Below the pieces are notes generated by a model. The model worked only from the letters and a program-made list of their open reading frames with translations. It ran no database searches and was not told the origin of the DNA. The translations under genes and the position numbers were made by a program. 64,000 nucleotides of DNA from NCBI GenBank assembly GCA_963817785.1, contig CAWFPL010000003.1, positions 682,001-746,000 of the forward strand. The letters are read 5' to 3'. Origin of the DNA: JAKALD01 sp963817785. Lineage in GTDB: Bacteria; Pseudomonadota; Gammaproteobacteria; Burkholderiales; SG8-39. This document shows, one piece after another, positions 54,956-63,846 of this stretch (position 1 is the first letter of the stretch; each line of letters begins with the position of its first letter).

Positions 54956-57154
54956 ATGGACCAGTCCGAAAAGCGATCCGGAGACCTCTGGGGCGGCCTT
55001 GCGGCGATGCTGGTCGCGCTGCCCTCCGCGATCGCCTTCGGCGTCACGATCTTCGAGCCGCTCGGCAGCGGCTACGCCGCGCAGGGTGCGGTGGCGGGCA
55101 TGCTGGGCGCGACCGTGCTCGGCGTGGTCGCGGCCGCGTTCGGCGGCACCAAACGGCTGATCACTGCGCCCTGTGCGCCGGCGACCGCGGTGCTCGCGGC
55201 GCTCGCGATCGGGCTGTCGCAGGAGGGTGTCGCGCCGCAGGCCGCGCTGCTCGTGATGACGCTGGTCGGGCTTGCGTGCGGCGTGATCCAGGTGCTTTTC
55301 GGCGCGCTCGGCCTCGGGCGCCTGATCAAGTACATGCCATACCCGGTGGTGAGCGGCTACCTGAGCGGCGTCGCGCTGATCATCATCGTCAGCCAGGCGC
55401 CGAAGCTGCTCGGCGTCGCGCCCGACACCGCGTGGTTGCAGGCGTTGAGCACGCCCTCGCTGTGGCGCTGGCCGGGAATCGCCGTGGGCGCGGTCACGGT
55501 GGGCGTGATGCTCGCGGCGCCGCGCCTCACCAAGGCGGTGCCCGCCGCGATCCTCGCGCTGGCGGCCGGAGTGCTCGCCTACTTTGCGCTCGGTCTGGAC
55601 GATCGCTCCCTGCTTGCCGTCGCCGGCAATCCGCTGCTGGTCGGGCCGCTGCGCAGCAGCGCGGACACCGGGTTCCTCGAAGCGATCGGTGCGCATTGGA
55701 GCGGGCTCGGCCAGCTGCGGGCGAGCGAGCTGTACCGGGTGCTCATGCCGGCCCTGACGCTCGCGGTGCTGCTGTCGATCGACACGCTCAAGACCTGCGT
55801 GACGCTGGACTCGATCACGCGCACGCGCCACGACTCCAACCGCGAGCTGGTCGGGCAGGGGCTGGCCAACCTCGCCTCCGCGCTCGCGGGCGGCGTACCG
55901 GGCTCGGGCACGATCGGCGCCACGCTGGTCAACGTCTCGAGCGGCGCGACCAGCCGGCTCTCCGGCGCCGTCGAAGGGCTGCTGGCGCTGGCCGCGTTCC
56001 TCGTCCTGGGGAAGCTGATCGCGTGGCTGCCGATCGCGGCGCTCGCCGGCATCCTGATCGTGATCGGCGTGCGCATGTTCGACTGGGCAAGCCTGCGGCT
56101 GCTGCGCTCGCGCTCGACGCTCCTCGACTTCGGCGTGATCGTGACGGTCGTGGTGATCGCCCAGACCGTCAGCCTGATCGCCGCCTCCGCGGCCGGCATC
56201 GGCCTGGCGATCCTGCTGTTCATCCGGGAACAGATCGGCGGCTCGGTGGTGCGCCGCAAGGTCTACGGCAACCGTGTGTTCTCGAAGCAGGTGCGCCTGC
56301 CCGAGGAGATGGCGGTCCTCGAACGGCGCGGTGAGAGCTGCGTGATCCTGGAGCTGCAGGGCAGCCTGTTCTTCGGTACCGCGGACCAGCTCCACGGCGC
56401 GCTCGAGCCCGAGCTCAAGACCCGCAGCTACGTCATCCTCGACCTGCGGCGCGTGCAATCGGTGGACGTCACTGCCGCGCACGCGCTCGAGCAGCTCGAG
56501 GACGTGCTCGCGGAGCGCGGCGCGCTCCTGCTCTGGAGCGGGCTGCCGCACGATGCGCCGACCGGACAGGATATGCGCCGCTACCTCGCCTCGGTCGCGC
56601 TGGTGAAGCCCGAGCGCGCCGCGCGCGCGTTCGGCGAGCTCGACCAGGCCCTCGAATGGGTCGAAGACCGCCTGCTCGAGGAGGCGCGCCTGACGCGCGC
56701 GGCGGAAGCGCCGCTCGAGCTGCAGGAAATCGACCTGTTCCGCGGGCGCAAGCCCGAAACGCTCGCGGCGCTCGAGGCGTGCATGGAGCGGCGCCGCTGC
56801 AAGGCGGGCGAAGCGATCTTCCGCATCGGCGATTTCGGCGACGAGCTGTTCCTCATCCGGCGCGGCGCGGTGCGCATCCTGCTGCCGCTGGGCGGACAGC
56901 AGGAGCACCACCTCGCCACCTTCGGGCGCGGGAACTTCTTCGGCGAGATGGCCTTCCTCGACCGCGCTCCGCGCTCGGCCAACGCGGTCGCCACCAACGA
57001 CGTCGAGCTGTTTGCGCTCTCGCGCCAGCGCTTCGACGCGCTGGCTGAGAAGCACCGGCACCTCGCGCTCAACCTGCTCGAGGCCCTGTCGCGCGCGCTC
57101 GCCATCCGCCTGCGCTATGCCAACGCCGAGCTGAGCGAGCTGCAGGAGTCCTAG
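54956..57154 (+). CDS. SulP anion transporter with STAS and C-terminal cyclic-nucleotide-binding domain
   Basis: 732-residue fusion. Residues about 10-430 form an SLC26/SulP membrane domain (GVTIFEPLGSGYAAQGAVAGML near the start; GVPGSGTIGATLVNVSSGATSRLSGAVEGLL around 310-340). About 435-550 is a STAS domain (SVDVTAAHALEQLEDVL), and about 590-715 is a cNMP-binding fold with the cassette FGEMAFLDRAPRSANAVA. SulP proteins carry sulfate, bicarbonate or other anions; the fused domain suggests gating by a cyclic nucleotide or another ligand. ATG 54956 has GCGGGAAGAG upstream. Its TAG shares the palindromic bases CTAG with the stop of the convergent PPK2 gene. Confidence 0.9.
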   Translation: MDQSEKRSGDLWGGLAAMLVALPSAIAFGVTIFEPLGSGYAAQGAVAGMLGATVLGVVAAAFGGTKRLITAPCAPATAVLAALAIGLSQEGVAPQAALLVMTLVGLACGVIQVLFGALGLGRLIKYMPYPVVSGYLSGVALIIIVSQAPKLLGVAPDTAWLQALSTPSLWRWPGIAVGAVTVGVMLAAPRLTKAVPAAILALAAGVLAYFALGLDDRSLLAVAGNPLLVGPLRSSADTGFLEAIGAHWSGLGQLRASELYRVLMPALTLAVLLSIDTLKTCVTLDSITRTRHDSNRELVGQGLANLASALAGGVPGSGTIGATLVNVSSGATSRLSGAVEGLLALAAFLVLGKLIAWLPIAALAGILIVIGVRMFDWASLRLLRSRSTLLDFGVIVTVVVIAQTVSLIAASAAGIGLAILLFIREQIGGSVVRRKVYGNRVFSKQVRLPEEMAVLERRGESCVILELQGSLFFGTADQLHGALEPELKTRSYVILDLRRVQSVDVTAAHALEQLEDVLAERGALLLWSGLPHDAPTGQDMRRYLASVALVKPERAARAFGELDQALEWVEDRLLEEARLTRAAEAPLELQEIDLFRGRKPETLAALEACMERRRCKAGEAIFRIGDFGDELFLIRRGAVRILLPLGGQQEHHLATFGRGNFFGEMAFLDRAPRSANAVATNDVELFALSRQRFDALAEKHRHLALNLLEALSRALAIRLRYANAELSELQES

Positions 57155-58653
57155 GCGGCCTTGCCCTTGGAGCGCTCGAGGCCGGCCTCGAGCGCGTGGC
57201 ACAGGGTCCTCAGCACCTTGATGCGCGCGTGGTACTTGTTGTTCGCCTCGACCAGCGTCCAGGGCGCCACCCCGGTCGAGGTGCGGTCGACCATGTCGCA
57301 CACCGCGCCCTCGTAGGCGCCCCATTTCTTGCGGTTGCGCCAGTCCTCGTCGGTGATCTTGAAGCGTTTGAATGCGATCTTCTCGCGGGCGCGGAAGCGG
57401 CGCAGCTGCTCGTCCTTGCTGATCGCGAGCCAGAACTTGACCAGCACCACGCCGTGGCGCGCGAGCTGCTCCTCGAAGTCGTTGATCTCGCCGTAGGCGC
57501 GCATCCAGTCGGCCTCGGAGCAGAAGCCCTCGACGCGCTCCACCAGCACGCGCCCGTACCACGAGCGGTCGAAGATCACGAAGCGGCCGTGGCGCGGGAG
57601 GTGGCGCCAGAAGCGCCACAGGTAGGGCTGGGCGCGCTCCTCCTCGGTCGGCGCCGCGACCGAGACGTTGAAATAGCTGCGCGCGTCGAGCGCCTGGGTC
57701 ACGCGCCGGATGGTGCCGCCCTTGCCGCCGGCGTCGTTGCCCTCGAACACCGCCACCACCGACAGGTAGCGAAAGCGCGCATGGCGCGACAGCAGGTTCA
57801 GGCGGCCCTGCCATTTCTCGAGGTCCTTGCGGTACTGCTCGCGCCCGAGCGGCTGCTCGAGCTGCAGCGAGCGCAGCACGTTCATAGTGTCCGCCGAAGG
57901 CAGCAGCGGCGGATTGCGGTCGGGCAGGCGCCTGGCCGGCTTCTCGTCCAGCCGCTCGCGCATCGCGGCGAGCAGGTGGCGCCCCACCGAGAGCGAGCGG
58001 TAGTGCGGGTCGGCGCCCGGCACCACGATCCACGGCGCTTCGCCGGTCGAGGTCTTGCGCAGGAACGGTTCGCAGACCTTGACGAATTTCCGGTACAGCT
58101 TGAAATACCGCCACTCCAGGTCGGTGACGCGCCAGCGCGTCTTGGGGTCCTTCTCCAGCTCCTTCAGGCGCTTTTTCTGCTGCGCCTCGGACAGGTGGAA
58201 CCAGTACTTGAGCAGCAGCACGCCCTCGTCGCCCAGCATCTTCTCGAAGCGCAGGATCTCGCCGATCGCATCCGCGAACTCGCCCGTGCCGATCGCGCCC
58301 TGCACGCGCTGCACGATCGGCTGCGTGTGCCAGGCGCCGAAGAAGATGCCGATGCGGCCCTTCGGCGGCAGCGCGCGCCAGTAGCGCCACATCGGCGGGC
58401 GCTCGCGCTCCTCGTCGGAGGCCTCGGGGAAGGCGTAGGTGTGGATGTGGCGCGGGTCCATCCACTCGTTGAGCAGGTTGACCGTCTCGCCCTTGCCCGC
58501 GCCCTCCACGCCGGCGATCAGGATGAGGACCGGGAAGCGCCCGTGCTGGTGCAGATCGAACTGCGCGTTGAGCAGCTCTTCGCGCAGCCGCGGGGCCTCG
58601 CGCTGGTAGTCCTCCTTGGAGACGCGGTGCTCGAGATTCGCTGAATCGAACAT
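57151..58653 (-). CDS. pap: Polyphosphate:AMP phosphotransferase (two-domain PPK2, Pap type)
   Basis: Class II PPK2-like kinase with two tandem PPK2 domains, the architecture of Pap enzymes that make ADP from AMP with polyphosphate. Domain 1 has Walker A GVEGAGKGE (48-56). Domain 2 has FEGNDAGGKGGT near 300 and the lid/Walker B segment FDRSWYGRVLVERVEGF near 358. In tandem enzymes the C-terminal domain is the active one, and here its motifs are the more canonical. The 500-residue length is normal. It is followed on the same strand by a CYTH-CHAD gene and a SixA-like gene further upstream, which suggests a polyphosphate-related locus. Confidence 0.9.
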   Translation of the reverse strand: MFDSANLEHRVSKEDYQREAPRLREELLNAQFDLHQHGRFPVLILIAGVEGAGKGETVNLLNEWMDPRHIHTYAFPEASDEERERPPMWRYWRALPPKGRIGIFFGAWHTQPIVQRVQGAIGTGEFADAIGEILRFEKMLGDEGVLLLKYWFHLSEAQQKKRLKELEKDPKTRWRVTDLEWRYFKLYRKFVKVCEPFLRKTSTGEAPWIVVPGADPHYRSLSVGRHLLAAMRERLDEKPARRLPDRNPPLLPSADTMNVLRSLQLEQPLGREQYRKDLEKWQGRLNLLSRHARFRYLSVVAVFEGNDAGGKGGTIRRVTQALDARSYFNVSVAAPTEEERAQPYLWRFWRHLPRHGRFVIFDRSWYGRVLVERVEGFCSEADWMRAYGEINDFEEQLARHGVVLVKFWLAISKDEQLRRFRAREKIAFKRFKITDEDWRNRKKWGAYEGAVCDMVDRTSTGVAPWTLVEANNKYHARIKVLRTLCHALEAGLERSKGKAA

Positions 58654-58671
58654 GGCAGCCTCGCTCGCCGG

Positions 58672-59127
58672 TCAGAGTAGGTCCGGCGACATCGCCGCCC
58701 GCAGCACGGTCTGCGCGCGGCCGCCGCGGCGGCCGCGCGCCAGCCACACCAGCGCCCCCTTCTTCAGATCCCAGGGCGCGGCGCTCCCGCCGAGCGCCAG
58801 CGCCGCGGCCTCGCCGAGCGTCGGCTGGTGCCCGACGAGCACCACGGTCTTGCGCGCGTCGCTCGGCCAGCCCGCGGCGGCGAGGATCGCCCGCGCGTCG
58901 CTGCCGACTCCGAGCGCGTTCGAGGCCTCGAACTCGGTGCGCAGCGCGCGCGCCGTCTGGGCGGCGCGCGCGGCCTTGCTCGAGATCACGATCGCGTCCT
59001 CGGGCAGGCGCTCGTCCAGCCATTTCGCCATGCGCTTCGCCTGCCGCTCGCCCTTCGCGGTGAGCCGCCGGGCGGCATCCGGGCTTCCGTCTTCGGCTTC
59101 GGCGTGACGCCAGAGGATCAGGTCCAT
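58672..59127 (-). CDS. SixA-like phosphohistidine phosphatase
   Basis: Histidine-phosphatase superfamily protein of 151 residues. The catalytic motif is LILWRHAEAED (RHA variant of RHG, residues 3-13) and the second catalytic histidine is in VLVGHQPTLGE (about 98-108). SixA dephosphorylates histidine phosphotransfer proteins in E. coli; other members act on small molecules. ATG 59127, seven bases after GGGAG, was preferred to an ATG six codons upstream. It lies 18 bases upstream of the Pap gene and follows the CYTH-CHAD gene on the same strand. Confidence 0.87.
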   Translation of the reverse strand: MDLILWRHAEAEDGSPDAARRLTAKGERQAKRMAKWLDERLPEDAIVISSKAARAAQTARALRTEFEASNALGVGSDARAILAAAGWPSDARKTVVLVGHQPTLGEAAALALGGSAAPWDLKKGALVWLARGRRGGRAQTVLRAAMSPDLL

Positions 59128-59170
59128 GTCGCTGCTCCCGTGCAATTCGGATGTTCGCGGCGCAAGGCCG

Positions 59171-60703
59171 TCACTCCCAGAACCGGCGCGCGGCGCGAAA
59201 CGCCGTCCAGGCCGCCTTGAGCCTGCGCCGCTGCTCGGCGCGCACCGCGTCGTTGGCGCGCACGACGAGCTCCCGCGCTTCGGCGAGCGGCGCGCCGCGC
59301 GAGCGCCGGCGCGCCTGGACGAGCAGGCGCTCCGCGGCGGCGCAGTCGTTGATTTTTCCCAGCGCGTCCTGCAGCGCGGCGAGCGCGCGGCGCATCGCCG
59401 CCTCGCGCCGGACCGGGTAAAGCGGCGCGAAGAAGGTCGCCGTGTAGCGCAGCTTCTTCACCGCGATGCGCAGCCGGTGCAGCTCGGCGGCGTCCAGCCC
59501 CGCCAGGCCGTGCCCGCGGCGCGAGGCCTGCCGGTAGCGGCGCGCGAGCGCCGCGCTCGCGTAGCCGCGCACCGGCTGGCGCAGCTCGCGCGCGGCCTCG
59601 AGCGGCAGCAGCGCGGCCCAGGGCTCGCCCGTGAGCCAGGCGCCCAGGCCGAGGAGCAGCCGCTGGTAGCGGCGCGAGGCGACGGCGCGCCTGGCGGCGC
59701 GCTGCGCCGCCGCGCGCTCGCGTTCGCAGGCGCGCTGCAGGGCGCCGAGTCCCGCATGCCCGGGATGGCGCGCCATGACCGGGCCGAGGCGCGCGGCTAG
59801 GAACACGTCCCAGTCGCGCGCGGGACCGAGCGCGCGCGCGAGCCAGCGGATCTCGGCGAGCGGCGGCTCGGTCGCCGGCTTGGGCAGCAGGCGGGAGAAC
59901 ACGCTGAACGCCGAGCGCAGGCGCCGGAGCGCCACGCGCATCTGGTGCAGGTACTCCACGTCCCGGTCCGCGAGCATCCCGTCGCGGTTCGCTTCCAGGT
60001 GAGCGAGGCAGCCGAAGCAGATCGCGCGGAACGCCTCGAGCGCGCTCATCGGCCCGCGCACCGCGCCGTGCGTCGACTTGAGCGGGCCGGACCGGCCGGC
60101 TCCGGCGAGCGCGTAGCCGCGCTCGGCCTTGGAGCGCTGCTCGATGCGCACGCGCGCCTGGCGCTCGAGGTCGAGCGCGAGCTCGTAGAGCCGCCAGGCC
60201 GGGCCTTGCTCGAGCTCCAGCTCGAGCTCGCAGATCGCGTGCTGGTGCGCCGCGGTGCGCACGCTGCCGCGGTCGAAGCACAGCGCGATGACCGAGCCCC
60301 GCGCGGGCGAGACGCGGCAGGTGTCGCGCGTGAACTCGGTGCGGAACACGGGCTTGAGCGCGGCGCGCCCGATCGCGCGGCGCACCGCAGCCGCGAGGCC
60401 CGGGTCGGCGATGCGCGCAAGGTCCGGCGCCGGCCCCGGCACGCGCGTTTCGCTCTCCAGCCGGCGGTGCAGCCCGGCCTCGACGCTGCCGCCTCCCTTG
60501 ATGCCCTGCCACCAGCCCTTGTCCCCGCGGCGCAGCCGCAGCGTCAGGCCCTCGCCCCACAGGGCGAGCCGCGCGGTGTCGTAATACTCGGTGGTGAGCT
60601 GCTCGGTGCTCGGGGGGGCGAGGGCGTGCGCGCACGCCTCGCGCGCCAGAAGCTCCAGGTCGCGCGGCGTGACGGCGAGCTTGAGTTCGATTTCGGTCGG
60701 CAC
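59171..60703 (-). CDS. CYTH and CHAD domain protein (probable polyphosphate binding/hydrolysis)
   Basis: 510-residue protein starting at GTG 60703. The N-terminal CYTH domain (about 1-200) shows the E-x-E-x-K signature as EIELKL at 4-9, followed by YYDT, LRLRRG and CELELELEQG strands; family members hydrolyse triphosphates such as tripolyphosphate. The C-terminal CHAD domain (about 225-500) is helical and basic, with conserved His-containing repeats YLHQMRVALRRLRSAF and ELHRLRIAVKKLRYTATFF; CHAD domains are known to bind polyphosphate. Together with Pap it points to polyphosphate metabolism. Confidence 0.9.
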   Translation of the reverse strand: MPTEIELKLAVTPRDLELLAREACAHALAPPSTEQLTTEYYDTARLALWGEGLTLRLRRGDKGWWQGIKGGGSVEAGLHRRLESETRVPGPAPDLARIADPGLAAAVRRAIGRAALKPVFRTEFTRDTCRVSPARGSVIALCFDRGSVRTAAHQHAICELELELEQGPAWRLYELALDLERQARVRIEQRSKAERGYALAGAGRSGPLKSTHGAVRGPMSALEAFRAICFGCLAHLEANRDGMLADRDVEYLHQMRVALRRLRSAFSVFSRLLPKPATEPPLAEIRWLARALGPARDWDVFLAARLGPVMARHPGHAGLGALQRACERERAAAQRAARRAVASRRYQRLLLGLGAWLTGEPWAALLPLEAARELRQPVRGYASAALARRYRQASRRGHGLAGLDAAELHRLRIAVKKLRYTATFFAPLYPVRREAAMRRALAALQDALGKINDCAAAERLLVQARRRSRGAPLAEARELVVRANDAVRAEQRRRLKAAWTAFRAARRFWE

Positions 60704-60826
60704 CGGAAGCCTGGATCCATCACCCGGGCGGACGCGCCGTGCGCGTGTCCCTTTTGCCCCTACGTGCGACTTCTAGCAGCCGCGGCGCGTCGGGCCTTGC
60801 GATAGGTCAAAACCGAACCGGGTACT

Positions 60827-61702
60827 TCAGTCCTTGGCCAGCAAGTGCATCAGCGAGCAGGTGTCCCAGCGCTTGCCGCCGCGGGCCTGCACCTGCGCGT
60901 AGAACTGGTCGATGAGCGCGGTCGCCGGCAGGCGCGCGCCGTTCTTGCCGGCTTCCTCCAGGCAGATGCCGAGGTCCTTCCTCATCCAGTCGACCGCGAA
61001 GCCGAAGCCGTCGAACTTGACCTCGTTCATCGCCTTCCAGCGATTTTCCATCTGCCAGGACTGCGCCGCGCCCTTGGAGATCACGCCGATCACCTTCTCG
61101 ATGTCCAGGCCCGCGCGCTTGCCGAAGTTGAGCGCCTCCGAGAGGCCCTGCAGCAGGCCGGCGATCGCGATCTGGTTGAGCATCTTGGTGAGCTGTCCCG
61201 AGCCGGCGGGGCCGATCAGCGCGCACATCTTGGCGTACAGATCGAGCACCGGCTTCGCCCGGTCGAAGTCGGCCTGGTCGCCGCCGCACATGATGCCGAG
61301 CTGGCCATTCTGCGCGCCGGCCTGCCCGCCCGAGACGGGGGCGTCGACGAAGCCGATGCCCTTCTCCTTGCACTTGGCGTGCAACTCGCGCGCGAGGATC
61401 GCCGAGGCGGTGGTGTGGTCGACGAGGATCGCGCCCTGCTTCATCCCGGCGAGCGCGCCGTCGGCGCCGTAGACCACCGAGCGCACATCGGCGTCGTTGC
61501 CGACGCACATCAGCACCAGAGCGCAGTCCTTCGCCGCCTCGCGCGGAGTGGGGGCGCTCTTGCCGCCGTACTCCTTCGCCCACTGCGCGGACTTGGCGGC
61601 GGTCCGGTTGTACACGGTCACGTCGTGGCCGCCCTTCTTCAGCAGGTGGCCGGCCATCGGGTAGCCCATGACGCCGAGACCGAGGAATGCGAGCTTCGCC
61701 AT
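60827..61702 (-). CDS. NAD(P)-dependent 3-hydroxyisobutyrate dehydrogenase family protein
   Basis: Beta-hydroxyacid dehydrogenase of 291 residues. It has the N-terminal Rossmann motif FLGLGVMGYPMAGHL (GLGVMG 8-13), the substrate-binding FVDAPVSGGQAGAQNGQL near 118, the catalytic-lysine segment GSGQLTKMLNQI near 168, and the NFGKRAGLD helix. Substrates in the family include 3-hydroxyisobutyrate, tartronate semialdehyde and succinate semialdehyde; this one is not resolved. It has an excellent ribosome site (AGGAGG six bases before ATG 61702) and is divergent from recA. The 123 bp downstream of its stop contain no gene. Confidence 0.88.
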   Translation of the reverse strand: MAKLAFLGLGVMGYPMAGHLLKKGGHDVTVYNRTAAKSAQWAKEYGGKSAPTPREAAKDCALVLMCVGNDADVRSVVYGADGALAGMKQGAILVDHTTASAILARELHAKCKEKGIGFVDAPVSGGQAGAQNGQLGIMCGGDQADFDRAKPVLDLYAKMCALIGPAGSGQLTKMLNQIAIAGLLQGLSEALNFGKRAGLDIEKVIGVISKGAAQSWQMENRWKAMNEVKFDGFGFAVDWMRKDLGICLEEAGKNGARLPATALIDQFYAQVQARGGKRWDTCSLMHLLAKD

Positions 61703-61761
61703 CGTCTGCCTCCTAACTTGTTGTGCCGATTCGGAAAGGGCCCGATGTTACACCGCGGCCG

Positions 61762-61789
61762 TTGACACGCCGGCGTCAACCGCTACAAT
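61762..61789 (+). promoter_or_regulatory. recA promoter
   Basis: TTGACA at 61762-61767 and TACAAT at 61784-61789 are 16 bp apart, a strong sigma-70 match. A degenerate LexA-like site (ATGG-N8-ACAG, 61792-61807) lies at the start point; only its right half, GTACAGTA, fits CTGT-N8-ACAG well. Confidence 0.75.
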
Positions 61790-61886
61790 GCATGGACGTT
61801 TGTACAGTATCCGGTGTTGGCCCGGGAGCCGCTTTGCGGAGCGCGCTGCCTGCCGTAGATGCCGACTGCAACCACAGAGGGTATTT

Positions 61887-62954
<1,068 letters not shown>

Positions 62955-62976
62955 GGGGCCGGACACTGCCGCAGAG

Positions 62977-63411
62977 CTGAAGGCGCGGGCGCTCAGGCTG
63001 CTCGCGCGCCGCGAGCACTCGCGCGCGGAGCTCGCGCGCAAGCTCGCGCCGCACGCCGAGTCGAGCGCGGCACTCGAGCAGCTGCTCGACCAGCTCGCGC
63101 AGCGAAAGCAGCTCTCCGACGAGCGCTACGCGGAAGCGCGCGCGCATCAGCTCGCGCGCAAGTACGGCGCGGCACGCATCGTCCACGATCTGCGCGCCAA
63201 GGGCGTCGCCGAAGGCGTTGCCGAGGCCGTGGCAGCCGATGCGCGCAGCGCGGAAATCGAGCGTGCGCGCGAGATCCTGCGCCGCAAGTACCGCGAGCCC
63301 GCCGCGACGCGCGCGGAGCGCGCGCGCCGTGCGCGCTTCCTGCAGAGCCGCGGTTTTTCCCACGAAGCGATCCGCCGCGCGCTCGCGCTGTCATCCGAAG
63401 GCGAAGACTAG
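62977..63411 (+). CDS. recX: Regulatory protein RecX, non-canonical start
   Basis: Modulator that binds RecA filaments and limits their activity. The frame encodes ELKARALRLLARREHSRAELARKL, then QLSDERYAEARAHQLARKYGAARI, then a third helical repeat with FLQSRGFSHEAIRRAL and a stop at 63409-63411, the complete RecX architecture. No in-frame ATG, GTG or TTG lies between recA and this core; the CTG at 62977 is the first plausible start and gives 144 residues. Expression could rely on a CTG start or coupling to recA, or the true start has been lost. The gene body is otherwise intact. Confidence 0.75.
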   Translation: MKARALRLLARREHSRAELARKLAPHAESSAALEQLLDQLAQRKQLSDERYAEARAHQLARKYGAARIVHDLRAKGVAEGVAEAVAADARSAEIERAREILRRKYREPAATRAERARRARFLQSRGFSHEAIRRALALSSEGED

Positions 63412-63454
63412 GCGTTCATCGTCTTACCGCAGGAGCGGAAGCGGGGGTGGAGAC

Positions 63455-63776
63455 ATGAACGCATCCGAAGCACTGGGCATCGTGCGCTCGCTCGCGAGCG
63501 GCGTCGATCCGGTCACCGGCGACGCTTTTCCCGAGGAAAGCGCGTATCAGCGCCCGCAGGTCGTACGCCGCGCTGTACGAGGCCGCTTCGGCGCTCGAGC
63601 GCAAGCGCGCACAGTTGCCGCAGAAGACCGGGCTCGCGTGGACCGAGGAAGAGGACCGCCGGCTGCTGGCCGCGTTCGACGCAGGCCGTGTGCTCGACGA
63701 GGTGGCCGCGGAGCACGAGCGCACGCAGGGCGCGATCCGGGCGCGGCTGGTGAAGTACGGGAGGTTGGCGGCGTAG
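63455..63776 (+). pseudogene. Small conserved-looking protein gene broken by a one-base frameshift
   Basis: From ATG 63455, with GGTGGAG six bases upstream, the frame reads MNASEALGIVRSLASGVDPVTG through YQRPQVVR. Coding character then continues one base further along in another frame from 63570 (ALYEAASALERKRAQLPQKTG, then WTEEEDRRLLAAFDAGRVLDEVAAEHERTQGAIRARLVKYGRLAA) to the TAG at 63776. Dropping one C near 63566-63569 (GTACGCCGCG) restores a single frame of about 106 codons. The C-terminal half looks like a small helix-turn-helix or SANT-like segment. Function unknown. The shift may be a real mutation or a sequencing error. Confidence 0.7.
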
Positions 63777-63812
63777 AGACGGGGCGTCGGAGCCACCTGA
63801 CCCCAAGCAGCA

Positions 63813-63841
63813 TTTACGACCTGTGACGTATACGTTACAAT
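63813..63841 (+). promoter_or_regulatory. Promoter with palindromic operator for the toxin gene
   Basis: TTTACG (63813-63818) and TACAAT (63836-63841) are 17 bp apart. Between and overlapping them, TGTGACGTATACGTTACA (63822-63839) is an 18-bp palindrome with 16 matching positions, typical of toxin-antitoxin autorepression sites. The -10 ends five bases before the GTG start. Confidence 0.65.
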
Positions 63842-63846
63842 CGCCC

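Noticed and set aside
54896..59023. Very long minus-strand open frame of 1375 codons
   Set aside because: It is antisense to the SulP gene and out of frame with Pap; its composition is typical of high-GC shadow frames.
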